64,000 nt of DNA, taken from contig NZ_CP098325.1 of the NCBI RefSeq assembly GCF_023639785.1, positions 3,596,001 to 3,660,000 of the forward strand. Reading direction: 5' to 3'. The position numbers and the translations under genes were made by a program. A model generated the notes under the pieces. That model saw only the letters and a list, made by a program, of their open reading frames with translations. It was not told the DNA's origin and ran no database searches. This stretch comes from Leclercia adecarboxylata (GTDB taxonomy: Bacteria; Pseudomonadota; Gammaproteobacteria; Enterobacterales; Enterobacteriaceae). Below are positions 43,658 to 52,673 of the stretch, piece after piece (the first letter of the stretch is position 1; every line of letters starts with the position of its first letter).

Positions 43658-44578
43658 ATGACCGCCCAGGATCGCCAGACGCTCGCGCTGCCTTCCCTCA
43701 GAAATCTTCAGGCTTTTGTCGCGGTGGCCAACGCGCTGAGCATCCATCAGGCGGCCGAGCAGCTCAATGTCACCCCCTCGGCGGTGAGCCATCAAATCGC
43801 GTCCCTGGAGTCGTGGATGGGCAAGAAGTTGTTCATTCGCAGCGGCAAAGGGGTGCAGCTCACCCCAACGGGGGAAAAATATCTGCGGGAGGTGTCAGCG
43901 GCATTGAGCGCCATCGGGCGCGCCACCGATCAGATTATTACAGAGAAAGATAACGCCGTGCTGCGCGTCCACTCCTCGCCGACCTTCGGTTTATCCTGGT
44001 TATTACGCCGCCTCGGCAAGTTCCGCGCCGAATATCCCGACATCACCATTAATCTCACCTGCTCTTATGAAAACCTGCAGTTCGCCAGAGATAATATTGA
44101 TATTGATATCCGTCACGGTATCCCGGACTGGGACGCCTACCGGGTGATGACCATAAAAAACGACACCCTGGTGGTGCTGGCCTCACCGGAGTATGCGGCG
44201 CAACATCCTGTCGGCACGCCCGCCGATCTGCTACATCAGTCGCTGATCTCCTCCACCAGTACCCTGGTGAACTGGGAAAAGTGGTTTGCCTGGCACAATA
44301 TCGACAGGCCGTGGCTCAATTTCAGCCTGAGTTTCGACCGCTCCTATATGAGCTTCGAAGCGGCACGCATGGGGCTGGGGTTTATCCTGGAAAGCAAAAT
44401 GATGGCCACCGATCACCTGCACGATGGCTCTCTGGTTCAGGTGCTGCCGGATGAGATGGGCATCGCCATTAATGCCCATCATCTGGTGATGCCGCACATG
44501 AACGAGCGCAGCTGGAAGATCCAGCAGTTTGTCGAGTGGATTGACCGGGAGTTGCGGCTGTCGGGGTATCATCTGTAA
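43658..44578 (+). CDS. LysR-family regulator, GcvA-like
   Basis: This 306-residue protein has the N-terminal segment LPSLRNLQAFVAVANALSIH and then TPSAVSHQIASLESWMG, characteristic of the GcvA/AmpR-type branch. AAAGGAGCC lies before the ATG. It is divergent from the MFS-SDR-transketolase operon, so it is the probable local activator. The ligand is unknown. Confidence 0.9.
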   Translation: MTAQDRQTLALPSLRNLQAFVAVANALSIHQAAEQLNVTPSAVSHQIASLESWMGKKLFIRSGKGVQLTPTGEKYLREVSAALSAIGRATDQIITEKDNAVLRVHSSPTFGLSWLLRRLGKFRAEYPDITINLTCSYENLQFARDNIDIDIRHGIPDWDAYRVMTIKNDTLVVLASPEYAAQHPVGTPADLLHQSLISSTSTLVNWEKWFAWHNIDRPWLNFSLSFDRSYMSFEAARMGLGFILESKMMATDHLHDGSLVQVLPDEMGIAINAHHLVMPHMNERSWKIQQFVEWIDRELRLSGYHL

Positions 44579-44668
44579 CGCCGGGTGGCGGCTTCGCCTT
44601 ACCCGGCCTACAAAATCTGCGGCCTGTTGCCCTCACCCCAACCCTCTCCCACAGGGAGAGGGAGAAAT
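44579..44668. repeat. REP unit and CCCTCTCCC repeat
   Basis: GCCGGGTGGCGGCTTCGCCT with a CCCGGC arm lies at 44581-44607. CCCTCTCCCACAGGGAGAGG lies at about 44642-44661. Both sit between convergent genes and may stop transcription from either side. Confidence 0.75.
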
Positions 44669-44673
44669 GCACA

Positions 44674-46053
44674 TCACCCCACCGTTCCCCACACCAGGTT
44701 CCCGTTATGGAAGGTTGCGGTGCGTGGAGAGATGCGCGCCACCGCCTCGGCGGAACAGGAGGCGTCCACCAGCACAAAGCTGGCGGCATCCTGCGCTTTC
44801 GGCCATACGCGCTCACCTTTTTCGTTCAGCGGCAGCACGTCGCCGGTGGCGATACCCAGCGCGCGGGAGAGCGTCTGCTCGTTCGGGCGGATATAGAGCT
44901 GGGCATAGAGGTTGGCTTTTTCCAGCATGTCCCCCAGGCCATACGGCGACCAGTGGTCAATGACGCTGTCGGTGCCGGTCATAACAAACACACCCTTATC
45001 GCGCAGCTGTTTGAGCGGCATATGCAGGGTGCCAATCGGCACCGTGGAGGCGATAGTCACCTGCTGCGCCGCCATGCGGGTGGCGATCTCATCCACCTGC
45101 TGCTCGTTCATCGTCGCCAGCGCAAAGGCGTGGCTGATGGTCAGTTTGCCCTTCAGCGCCGGGGTTTTCTCCACGGTCTGCACCATGTAGTTCACCGCCG
45201 CTACGCCCGCCGGGCTGGTTTCGTGCAGGTGAATATCCACCCCTTTGTCGTAATCCAGCGCAATCTGGAACATCAGGTCGAGGGATTTCTCCATCGCGCC
45301 GTCGACGCTGGTCGGGTCCAGCCCGCCGACGTAGTGCGCCCCGGCCTGCATCGCCTCGCGCATCAGCTTTTCAGCGTTGGAGAGCAGTAAACCGTGCTGC
45401 GGAAAGGCCACGATTTCACAGTCGAAGCCAGGTTTACGCCGGGCCAGAACCGCCTGTAAATTTTCCAGATTCTTCAGACCGGACACCGGTTCGATATTGC
45501 AGTGGCTGCGGGCGATCGTGGAGCCCTTCGACTGGATGAGGTCGATCAGCTTTTCTGCCCGCAGCTGGGTGTACGGCTGCAGCTCCGGGAGCAGCTTTTG
45601 TTCCAGGCGGATCATGTCCTGAATGGTGGTCCCCGCCGGGCGGTTGAGCGAGCGCCACGGGCCGCCGTAGAAGGTTTTGTCCAGATGGATGTGCATGTCG
45701 CGCATCGCCGGTAACAGCAGTTTGCCGCCGCCATCGTAGTGCGACAGAGTGGCGTCGGCGTGGCTGTTGTTGTCGAGCAGCGCGGCGATTTTGCCGTCCT
45801 TGATCTCCAGCGTTTTCAGTTCGGTGCGGGTGCTGACGGCCACGTCGCCGTCGAAGCTAAACCCGGCCTCCAGCAGCACGTTATCCAGGTAATAGTGTGT
45901 CGCGGTGATGTTCATCGGTTTGCCCGTCTCGCAGGTCGGTTTTGCGGTGTCAGCAGCATACGCGACGGAGCCGGTCGCGCCAAACAGGGCGCAGGCGGTG
46001 ACCATCTTGCCGCTCTGGCTGATAAACTCGCGACGGCTTTTATTTTCAGGCAT
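44674..46053 (-). CDS. yahJ: YahJ-like Tat-exported amidohydrolase/deaminase
   Basis: This 459-residue amidohydrolase-superfamily protein (cytosine-deaminase-like) matches E. coli YahJ closely. The N-terminus has a twin-arginine signal (SRREFI at 6-11, hydrophobic stretch to AYA-A). Metal-site segments include DMHIHLDKTF, RSHCNIEP, DIHLHET, ISHAFAL and TGTDSVIDHW. Export to the periplasm is predicted, unlike most amidohydrolases. It probably opens or deaminates a cyclic nitrogenous compound. It starts one base after the yahI stop, with GGAAG inside that gene. Confidence 0.9.
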   Translation of the reverse strand: MPENKSRREFISQSGKMVTACALFGATGSVAYAADTAKPTCETGKPMNITATHYYLDNVLLEAGFSFDGDVAVSTRTELKTLEIKDGKIAALLDNNSHADATLSHYDGGGKLLLPAMRDMHIHLDKTFYGGPWRSLNRPAGTTIQDMIRLEQKLLPELQPYTQLRAEKLIDLIQSKGSTIARSHCNIEPVSGLKNLENLQAVLARRKPGFDCEIVAFPQHGLLLSNAEKLMREAMQAGAHYVGGLDPTSVDGAMEKSLDLMFQIALDYDKGVDIHLHETSPAGVAAVNYMVQTVEKTPALKGKLTISHAFALATMNEQQVDEIATRMAAQQVTIASTVPIGTLHMPLKQLRDKGVFVMTGTDSVIDHWSPYGLGDMLEKANLYAQLYIRPNEQTLSRALGIATGDVLPLNEKGERVWPKAQDAASFVLVDASCSAEAVARISPRTATFHNGNLVWGTVG

Positions 46054-46054
46054 C

Positions 46055-47011
46055 TTAGCTTCCTTCATTAACAATGTGGGTCCCGGTTTCCCCGCGCAGC
46101 GCGGCGGGCAGGCAGTCCGGCGAGGTGATGATCACGCGCCTGCCGCCGTGGTGTAAAAATTCCAGCGAGGCGACGATTTTCGGCAGCATACTGCCCGCCG
46201 GGAAGTGCCCCTCCTCCCTGTAGCGCATCATCTGCGCCACGTTGACCGTCTCCAGCGCCTGCTGGTTCGGCTTGCCGAAGTTAATGCACACTTTCTCCAC
46301 CCCGGTGGTGATCACCAGCACATCGGCGCGGATCTCCCGGGCCAGCAGCGCGGTGGAGAGATCTTTGTCGATCACCGCGTCCACGCTCTGGTAGTCGCCC
46401 TGTTCGGTACGCACCACCGGAATGCCGCCGCCGCCCGCGCCGATCACCACAAAGCCTTTTTGCGTCAGGGCTTTAATGGCATCAGCTTCGACAATGCGTA
46501 CCGGCTGCGGCGAGGCCACCACCCGGCGGTATCCGCGACCGGAATCCTCAACGAAATGCCAGTCGGGATGGGCCTGTTGCAGCTCATCGCGCTGGGCCTC
46601 GCTGAAGAACGCCCCGATGGGTTTGGTGGGATGGGTAAAGCCAGGGTCGTTTTTATCCACCTCCACCTGCGTCACCACCGTCACCGCCTTTTGCTCGCCG
46701 CGGGCGGCCAGGCGGTTATTCAGCGCCTGCTGGATCAGGTAGCCGATGCCGCCCTGGGTATCGGCCACGCAGTTGGCCAGCGGGGTGAGCGGCAGCCCTT
46801 CCCGCTCGTGGGCAATCTCCGCCCGGCGCAGATCCAGCCCCACCTGAGGGCCGTTGCCGTGGGTGAGCACGATGTCATAGTCCGATGCCAACATCTCCAG
46901 CACGGACTCGGCCACCGCTTTTACCGCCTGGGCCTGATGTTCAATCGACTGGCTGGCGTTATCTTTGATAATGCTGTTGCCGCCGATGGCGACGACCATG
47001 AGTTCTTTCAT
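46055..47011 (-). CDS. yahI: Carbamate kinase YahI
   Basis: This 318-residue amino-acid-kinase-fold enzyme turns carbamoyl phosphate and ADP into ATP and carbamate. Motifs include AIGGNSI, LTHGNGPQVG, VIGAGGGGIPV and the final LRGETGTHI. It starts at ATG 47011; extension upstream lacks similarity. It is one of several ArcC paralogues in enterobacteria, and this copy belongs to the yah operon. Its role is energy recovery from carbamoyl phosphate made by YahFG. Confidence 0.92.
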   Translation of the reverse strand: MKELMVVAIGGNSIIKDNASQSIEHQAQAVKAVAESVLEMLASDYDIVLTHGNGPQVGLDLRRAEIAHEREGLPLTPLANCVADTQGGIGYLIQQALNNRLAARGEQKAVTVVTQVEVDKNDPGFTHPTKPIGAFFSEAQRDELQQAHPDWHFVEDSGRGYRRVVASPQPVRIVEADAIKALTQKGFVVIGAGGGGIPVVRTEQGDYQSVDAVIDKDLSTALLAREIRADVLVITTGVEKVCINFGKPNQQALETVNVAQMMRYREEGHFPAGSMLPKIVASLEFLHHGGRRVIITSPDCLPAALRGETGTHIVNEGS

Positions 47012-47039
47012 AGGTTTTCCTTCGCAACGGTGCGGTATG

Positions 47040-47124
47040 TTTCCCCTCACCCCTGCCCTCTCCCCAAAGGGGCGAGGGAGTTAACGTCCCCTCTCCCCTT
47101 TGGGGAGAGGGTTAGGGTGAGGGG
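47040..47124. repeat. Double CCCTC-type inverted repeat
   Basis: CCCCTCACCCCTGCCCTCTC at 47042 pairs over distance with GAGAGGGTTAGGGTGAGGGG at 47103-47122. Two inner hairpins around CCCCAAAGGGG and CCCCTTTGGGG lie between. It sits between the permease and yahI genes and could lower expression of yahI-yahJ. Confidence 0.7.
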
Positions 47125-47130
47125 TCGCTT

Positions 47131-48675
47131 TTAAGCTTCAGAAACCGGTGCCGCAGCGCTCGCGGCTTCCCGGCTATCCAGCACGTGCTTCACCACAAAC
47201 ATGCCGCTCATCATCAGGTAGGCCAGCACGAAGGTCAGGGAGCTGCCTTCCGCGAAGCCCACCACCGGCGCGTGGATCACCCCGAACAGCGCCAGCAACG
47301 CACCGACGGCGGCGGCAACGGCGCCGCGCAGCGGTTTGTTGACGATGGCGAAGATAGCGATACAGCCCCACAGCATGCTGGCGAGCGGCGCGCCGTTACC
47401 CAGATGCATCAGCCCTTCGTAGTAAATCCCTTTGCTGTGCAGCACGTCGGTGCCGATCTTCGCCGCATTAGTTCCCGCCGCCCCCATCACGCTGTTCATC
47501 ATGGTCAGCGCCCAGTTGGCGATCCACGGGAACAGACAGATAAAGATGACGGGCACCTCCACTTTGGGAGTTTCCCTCACCACCTGGTTGGCGGTGACCA
47601 CGCCGATAAAGACCAGGATCGGCACGATGGCGGTCATCGGGATGATGGCGAGCATAAAGGCCCCCAGCCCGAACAGCGGCACGATGAACATGGTGACGCC
47701 GGACGCCAGGGTATAGCCGATGCTCGCCCCCATCGCTTTCCAGCCCGCGTGGCCGACGTAGACCGTCACCGGGAACGGGTTGCCCATCAGGCAGCCGAGC
47801 ATGGAGGAGAGACCGTTCGCCAGCATCACTTTACGGGTCGGGTACTCGTCCCCCGCCGCGTGGGCGCTCTCGATGTTCTCAAGGTCAAAGATGTAGTTCG
47901 CCAGCCCCAGCGGAACGGCAGAGGCGAGGTACGGCAGCGCGTGCGGCAGGCCCTGCATAAAGCTGTCGATATGCACTTCCGGCGGGTTAAAGCCGAAGGA
48001 GGACATCGACGCCTTAATCGCTTCCGGGCTTTGCAGGCCGGAGATCCACGCCAGGGCGGTACCGGCGATCAGCAGCAGCAGGCCGGTAGGAATGCGGGCG
48101 AAGATCGGCTTTTTGCCAAACCAGTTAATGAAGATAAGCAGCAGCACGATAAAGGAGACCGTCGGCGCTTCGAACGCCTGCAGCATCGGGTTCATCGCCA
48201 GCAGCAGCAGGCCCAGACCGGACAGGCACGACAGCAGCACGGTACGCGGGATCATCTTGCGGATGGTTTCGCCGAGGAACGAACCGCCCGCGAGGATCAT
48301 CGCCTCCACGAAGCACCACACCAGGCCGATCTGGATGGCGAAGTCGGCGTCGCCGGTCTGCTGATAGACCGGCATCAGCACCAGAAAGGTGACGGTGAAA
48401 ATCGACGGCGCGCTTGGCCCCGACGGCAGCGCGGTAACGTCGCTCCGCCCGGTCTGGCGCGCCATCTGCAGGCCAAACCACGCGTAGCAGACGCTCGCCA
48501 CCAGCACCGCCAGCCCGAAGGCTGGGGCAATACGTCCATAAACAATCTCTTTCGGGATGCCGACGACAAAAATGAGCAGCCCCATCATGGTCAGCAGGTT
48601 CGTCAGGTTGTTGGTCATCAACCCGAAGTACGCCGCCCAGTCACCTCTTTTCCACTCCAGTTTCATGCTTTTCAT
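47131..48675 (-). CDS. NCS2-like (uracil/xanthine/AzgA-type) permease
   Basis: This 514-residue protein has about twelve to fourteen membrane segments, including LPSGPSAPSIFTVTFLVLMP and NYIFDLENIESAHAAGDEYP, of the nucleobase/ascorbate transporter type. It lies inside the yah operon between yahG and yahI. By position it imports the compound, or the YahJ product, that YahFG consumes. I do not recall a permease at this place in E. coli K-12 yah, which makes it a clue to the substrate class. Confidence 0.82.
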   Translation of the reverse strand: MKSMKLEWKRGDWAAYFGLMTNNLTNLLTMMGLLIFVVGIPKEIVYGRIAPAFGLAVLVASVCYAWFGLQMARQTGRSDVTALPSGPSAPSIFTVTFLVLMPVYQQTGDADFAIQIGLVWCFVEAMILAGGSFLGETIRKMIPRTVLLSCLSGLGLLLLAMNPMLQAFEAPTVSFIVLLLIFINWFGKKPIFARIPTGLLLLIAGTALAWISGLQSPEAIKASMSSFGFNPPEVHIDSFMQGLPHALPYLASAVPLGLANYIFDLENIESAHAAGDEYPTRKVMLANGLSSMLGCLMGNPFPVTVYVGHAGWKAMGASIGYTLASGVTMFIVPLFGLGAFMLAIIPMTAIVPILVFIGVVTANQVVRETPKVEVPVIFICLFPWIANWALTMMNSVMGAAGTNAAKIGTDVLHSKGIYYEGLMHLGNGAPLASMLWGCIAIFAIVNKPLRGAVAAAVGALLALFGVIHAPVVGFAEGSSLTFVLAYLMMSGMFVVKHVLDSREAASAAAPVSEA

Positions 48676-48686
48676 GGATGCTTACC

Positions 48687-50102
48687 TTATAAGAAGTAGC
48701 GATCGCGGAAGGTCAACAGCGCCTTTTCAAAACAGCTAAACGGCGGGTGAACGATGCCCGCCCCAATCATGCCTATTCCCGCATCTTTGTGGGCAATGGC
48801 GGTATTAATAACCGGCAGAATGCCGCTGCCCGCGACTCGGGTGATGTCGATGGCGGTCGGGATGCCCATAAACGAGAGCAGCGGAATGGTGACGTTCGGG
48901 TTTTCACCCAGCGTGATTTCGCGCATCTGGCGGGAGAAGTCGATAGCCTCCTCTACCGTACCGCCGACCAGGGCAACAATCGCCGGTGCCGTCGCCATGG
49001 CAAAGCCGCCGATGCCGTAGGTTTCGGTGATGGCGCTGTCGCCAATGTCCAGCCCGGAATCTTCCGGCTTGTAGCCCGCAAACATCGGGCCAATCACCTG
49101 CTGTGCCGGGCCGGTGAACCACTGTCCCGGCATACCGGAGACGCGCAGGCCAAACTCGTAGCCGTTACGCGCCATGGTGGTGACCACGGTGCTGTACTCG
49201 ATGCCGTGGGCAGCGTCCAGCGCGGCTTTACACATCGCCATCCAGGTCGGGCCGGAGAAGTAGTCGCTGCTGGCGACAAACTCAAACACCTGCCGCTGCT
49301 GCTCCACCGGGTAACCGGCCTGGATCAGCCCCGGCGTCAGGGCCTGAATCAACAGCGTGGTGCCCGCGTTGTTGCGGTTGTGACACTCGTCGCCCATATG
49401 CAGAGCCTGGGCCAGCATCAGGCGCAGATCGATTTCACCGATAATTTTCATCGCATCGCGCAGCATGGGGCCGAGCACGTCGCGCATCCAGTTCAGACGG
49501 TCGATGACGCTCTGGTCGTTGGCCCCCATACGCAGGATCTTCGCCATCTGCTCGCTGAGGTTGGTGAAGGCGCGGTTGCCGTAGGTTTTGTTCTCGACGA
49601 TATGCATAAACATCGACGCCGAGGTGACGCCTGCCATCGATCCCACGCAGTCGTGCTCGTGGCACGGCGAGAAGGTGATTTGGCCTGAAGCCGCCAGCCG
49701 TGCCGCATCCTCCAGATCGGTCGCCAGCCCTTCAAATACCAGCGCCCCGGTTACTGCCCCCTTCATCGCCCCGCACATGTTCTCCCAGGCCACCGGCGGA
49801 CCGGCGTGCAGGATGGTGGTGCGGGTCATGCCCGGCACGACGTTGATCGCCTGATCGAAGCCCACCAGCACCGGATGGGACTGAATAATGCGCTCCAGCG
49901 CGAGTTTGTTAGCGGCGGCAATTTTCTCCGCCAGCGGCTGCGCGCTAAGCTGATCCAGGGCTTCGACCACCTGCATATTGCCCTGCCCCGGCGGGGTCCA
50001 GTCGAGATGGGTGACCGGGACGTGCTGCTTCTTTAGATCGTCGCTGAACATTGCGATGCCAACGTTAATGACGTTCAGCGGCTGGTTAAATAAGGTGGTC
50101 AT
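48687..50102 (-). CDS. yahG: YahG, DUF1116 carbamoyltransferase-like subunit
   Basis: This 471-residue protein matches YahG/YlbE (DUF1116): INVGIAMFSDDLKKQHVPVT at the start and CHEHDCVGSMAGVTSASMFM centrally. YlbE is a subunit of the oxamate carbamoyltransferase of allantoin degradation (with FdrA and YlbF), so YahG probably pairs with YahF in a related reaction that releases carbamoyl phosphate. Its ATG overlaps the yahF stop by one base. Confidence 0.9.
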   Translation of the reverse strand: MTTLFNQPLNVINVGIAMFSDDLKKQHVPVTHLDWTPPGQGNMQVVEALDQLSAQPLAEKIAAANKLALERIIQSHPVLVGFDQAINVVPGMTRTTILHAGPPVAWENMCGAMKGAVTGALVFEGLATDLEDAARLAASGQITFSPCHEHDCVGSMAGVTSASMFMHIVENKTYGNRAFTNLSEQMAKILRMGANDQSVIDRLNWMRDVLGPMLRDAMKIIGEIDLRLMLAQALHMGDECHNRNNAGTTLLIQALTPGLIQAGYPVEQQRQVFEFVASSDYFSGPTWMAMCKAALDAAHGIEYSTVVTTMARNGYEFGLRVSGMPGQWFTGPAQQVIGPMFAGYKPEDSGLDIGDSAITETYGIGGFAMATAPAIVALVGGTVEEAIDFSRQMREITLGENPNVTIPLLSFMGIPTAIDITRVAGSGILPVINTAIAHKDAGIGMIGAGIVHPPFSCFEKALLTFRDRYFL

Positions 50103-51643
50103 CAGGCTTTCTCTCCTTTGAAGACAAATTCACGTGCCAGTAATCCGGTGTTGGTGCTGCTGCTGGCCCAGATAACGCCCGCGTCGGTCAGGAGCTGGCA
50201 CTGCTGGCTGAGGGACGGGGTATCCTGGTCGGTGCCGAGCACGTAGCCGAGAATTTCCAGCGGTCGGTTATCGGCCTTCGCAATCGCCTGCGCCTCTTTG
50301 ATGGCGTCGATCATCACGCCGACGGGATCCTCGTGCGATCCAAAGCCGAGAACGAAATCCATCACGATCACGCCCACTTCCTGGTCGCGCGCCTCCTGCA
50401 GCAGGCGGCTGATGCGGTTGGTCGGGTCGATCATCGGGTGCGGTTTGCCGTTGGTGAAGTCGTCATCGCCAAAGTCGAGGAAGGTGTGGGCCTGGCTGAC
50501 GTTGATGTCGCGCAGGCGTCTGGCCGGATCCGGCTGGATGTTGCTCCAGACGTCGTCGTATTTTTCCAGCGCGGCGAACATCGCTTCGTCGCACAGGGTG
50601 CCGCCGCAGAACAGGCCGCGAATGTACTTCTGCTGCGGGGTCAGGCGGGCGCGCACCTCTTCGATCAGCGGCCAGTTGAGCGGATGCAGATCCAGTGACT
50701 CTTTTTTGATCCCGGTAAGCAGCACCGCTTTCAGCGCCGCCTCTTTGGTGCCGCGGGCAAACTGCAAACCCTCTTCATCGGCGGGCGGTTCGTTGCGACC
50801 GAGGAAACAAACCACGACCGGTTTACGGCAGGCGCGGGCGCGGGCCAGGACTTTCTCTGCCACCGCTGGCGCAGGGGGCTTGGAGATAAGCGCAATCACC
50901 TGCGTGGCCTCGTCCGCCTCCAGCATCGCGATGGCGTCCAGCATCATCAGGCCGCCGATCTTCTCACTGAGATCGCGACCGCCGGTGCCGATCAGCTGGG
51001 AGATGCCGCCGCCGAACTCGTGGATGCGCGCGCTCAGCTCCTGGCTGCCGGTGCCGGAGGCCCCCACAATCCCAATCGGGCCGCGGCGTACCGCGTTGGC
51101 GAAGCACAGCCCGGCGCCGTTAATAATGGCGGTGCCGCAGTCCGGCCCCATCATCAGTAGCCCTTTGTCGTGGGCAAGCTGTTTCAGCGCCAGCTCGTCA
51201 TCGAGAGAGACGTTATCGGAGAACAGCATCACGTTGAGATCGTTCTCCAGCGCCTGGCGCGCCTCGCGGGCGGCAAAGGTGCCGTTGACGGAAATCACCG
51301 CAAGATTGCTCTCCGGACGGTGGGTTTTGGCGCTGGCAATCGTGGCGTAGCGCGATTCATGGGAGCCCGCGCTCTCTTTGCGGGTGAACAGCGCCTCGAT
51401 GGCGGCCAGGGTGTCGTCGTTGGCAGCCTCCCCTTTAATAACGATCATCAGGTCGCCGTTTTTGGCGTCTTCTAATTCCGGCGTCAGCAGGCCGAGATTT
51501 TTTAAGACGCCTTTATTCATTTCGGTCGCCATCGCCACGAACGCCTGCTCGACGCCCGGCAGTTTGTTGGCTTTGGTGGAAACCGACATCAGCGAAACAG
51601 AATCAAAATAAGTGTTCTTTTTTATGACGATTTTAGTGGGCAT
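50102..51643 (-). CDS. yahF: YahF, FdrA-like acyl-CoA synthetase-fold protein
   Basis: This 513-residue protein has a succinyl-CoA-ligase-like architecture: an N-terminal ACT-like part (MPTKIVIKKNTYFDSVSLMS), a CoA-binding-type segment with GPIGIVGASGTGSQELSARI and a flavodoxin-like ligase half (VVVCFLGRNEPPADE). It is the FdrA/YahF family, a subunit of oxamate-type carbamoyltransferases. ATG 51643 follows AGGAGGACG. The DUF2877 partner (YahE/YlbF) expected in such systems is absent here. Confidence 0.9.
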   Translation of the reverse strand: MPTKIVIKKNTYFDSVSLMSVSTKANKLPGVEQAFVAMATEMNKGVLKNLGLLTPELEDAKNGDLMIVIKGEAANDDTLAAIEALFTRKESAGSHESRYATIASAKTHRPESNLAVISVNGTFAAREARQALENDLNVMLFSDNVSLDDELALKQLAHDKGLLMMGPDCGTAIINGAGLCFANAVRRGPIGIVGASGTGSQELSARIHEFGGGISQLIGTGGRDLSEKIGGLMMLDAIAMLEADEATQVIALISKPPAPAVAEKVLARARACRKPVVVCFLGRNEPPADEEGLQFARGTKEAALKAVLLTGIKKESLDLHPLNWPLIEEVRARLTPQQKYIRGLFCGGTLCDEAMFAALEKYDDVWSNIQPDPARRLRDINVSQAHTFLDFGDDDFTNGKPHPMIDPTNRISRLLQEARDQEVGVIVMDFVLGFGSHEDPVGVMIDAIKEAQAIAKADNRPLEILGYVLGTDQDTPSLSQQCQLLTDAGVIWASSSTNTGLLAREFVFKGEKA

Positions 51644-51748
51644 TACGTCCTCCTGAATGCGGGCAAAAGGGGGCCACATCACGCCCGACGGGGTGATGGC
51701 AAAAACGGTATTTATTTCAGGCCAGCGCGAAACGGCTGGCCGGAGGTA

Positions 51749-52354
51749 TTACGCGCCGGCGGCGATCAGCAGATCGGCAATCTCGCTGAAGCCTTTTTCC
51801 CGCGCCAGTTCGAGGGGGGATTTGCCGTATTTATCGGTCATGTGCGGGTTGGCGCCGTGGTCGAGCAGCAGCTTAACGATGGCCTGCTGGCGAGGGCCGC
51901 CGTCGTTTAGCACAATGGCTTCCAGCAGCGGCGTCCAGCCTACAAAGTTGGTGTGGTTGACGTTGATGTCGGTGTGGGCCAGCAGCTCCTGCACCACCTC
52001 CAGATGGCCTTTCTCGCTGGCCGGGGTGATCCCCACCCCGCCAAAACGGGTCAGCCTGTCGAGGTCCGGCCTGGCCGGGAGCACCAGGCGCAGCAGGGTG
52101 AGATCGTTGGTCAGGCAGCTAATCAGGAACGGGTTAAAACAGGTCTGATCCTGCTGGTCGATATCGGCGCCTGCGGCAATCAGCTGCTCAACGCAGGCAT
52201 AGTGTTTATTCAGGCTGGCAATAATAACGGCGGTTCTTTTCTGCCGGTTGGTGGCGTTGATATCCACCCCTTTCTCCAGACAGGCTTTTAATGCCCCGGT
52301 ATTTCCCTGTTCGGCAGCTAACAGAAATTCGGTAACGAGTTCATTGTTGGACAT
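51749..52354 (-). CDS. yahD: Ankyrin-repeat protein YahD
   Basis: This 201-residue soluble protein has about five ankyrin repeats, such as KTAVI-type RTAVIIASLNKHYACVEQLI and GWTPLLEAIV. It ends in SPLELAREKGFSEIADLLIA. It matches E. coli YahD in length and sequence. It is first in the yah operon and is presumably a binding scaffold for an operon enzyme. ATG 52354 follows CCAGGAGTGTG. Confidence 0.9.
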   Translation of the reverse strand: MSNNELVTEFLLAAEQGNTGALKACLEKGVDINATNRQKRTAVIIASLNKHYACVEQLIAAGADIDQQDQTCFNPFLISCLTNDLTLLRLVLPARPDLDRLTRFGGVGITPASEKGHLEVVQELLAHTDINVNHTNFVGWTPLLEAIVLNDGGPRQQAIVKLLLDHGANPHMTDKYGKSPLELAREKGFSEIADLLIAAGA

Positions 52355-52446
52355 TTCCACACTCCTGGTTTTCCTTTCTGATGGAGTGAGCATAGCAACG
52401 GCCTGGTCAGAAAAGAATCCGCTTAAAAATGATTCATCGACAGGCA

Positions 52447-52465
52447 ATTCATTGTTGAGATAAAT
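52447..52465. promoter_or_regulatory. Candidate regulator dyad shared with the transketolase region (site 2)
   Basis: ATTCAT - TGTTGAG - ATAAAT differs from site 1 (43538) at two of 19 positions, and both are followed by TT. It sits in the 319-base divergent yahD/yahB control region, 93 bases from the yahD start. Confidence 0.6.
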
Positions 52466-52673
52466 TTAACAGTCCGGTCAAAATGTGCGTCCGTGCAATC
52501 TTTTTCTTATGTTTTGCCGCTATTTAGCCTCTCAGGCTGCATTCTGCTTATGTTTACGCAGACCTTGCCCGGCGCGGCTCACGGCTATTTGGCAGAACTG
52601 TGATCGGCTTCAAATGAGTTGTAACCGCGTTGTTAAAATATGTTCAAAACTGATGGGTGCCAGGAGCCATAAT

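Noticed and set aside
47185-48699. 504-codon plus-strand frame opposite the permease gene
   Set aside because: His/Arg/Gln-rich composition typical of antisense to a membrane protein gene; the minus-strand permease is clearly the real gene.
52485-52673. N-terminal extension of YahB from 52485
   Set aside because: The added residues are unlike YahB, while ATG 52674 has a ribosome site and gives the family length.
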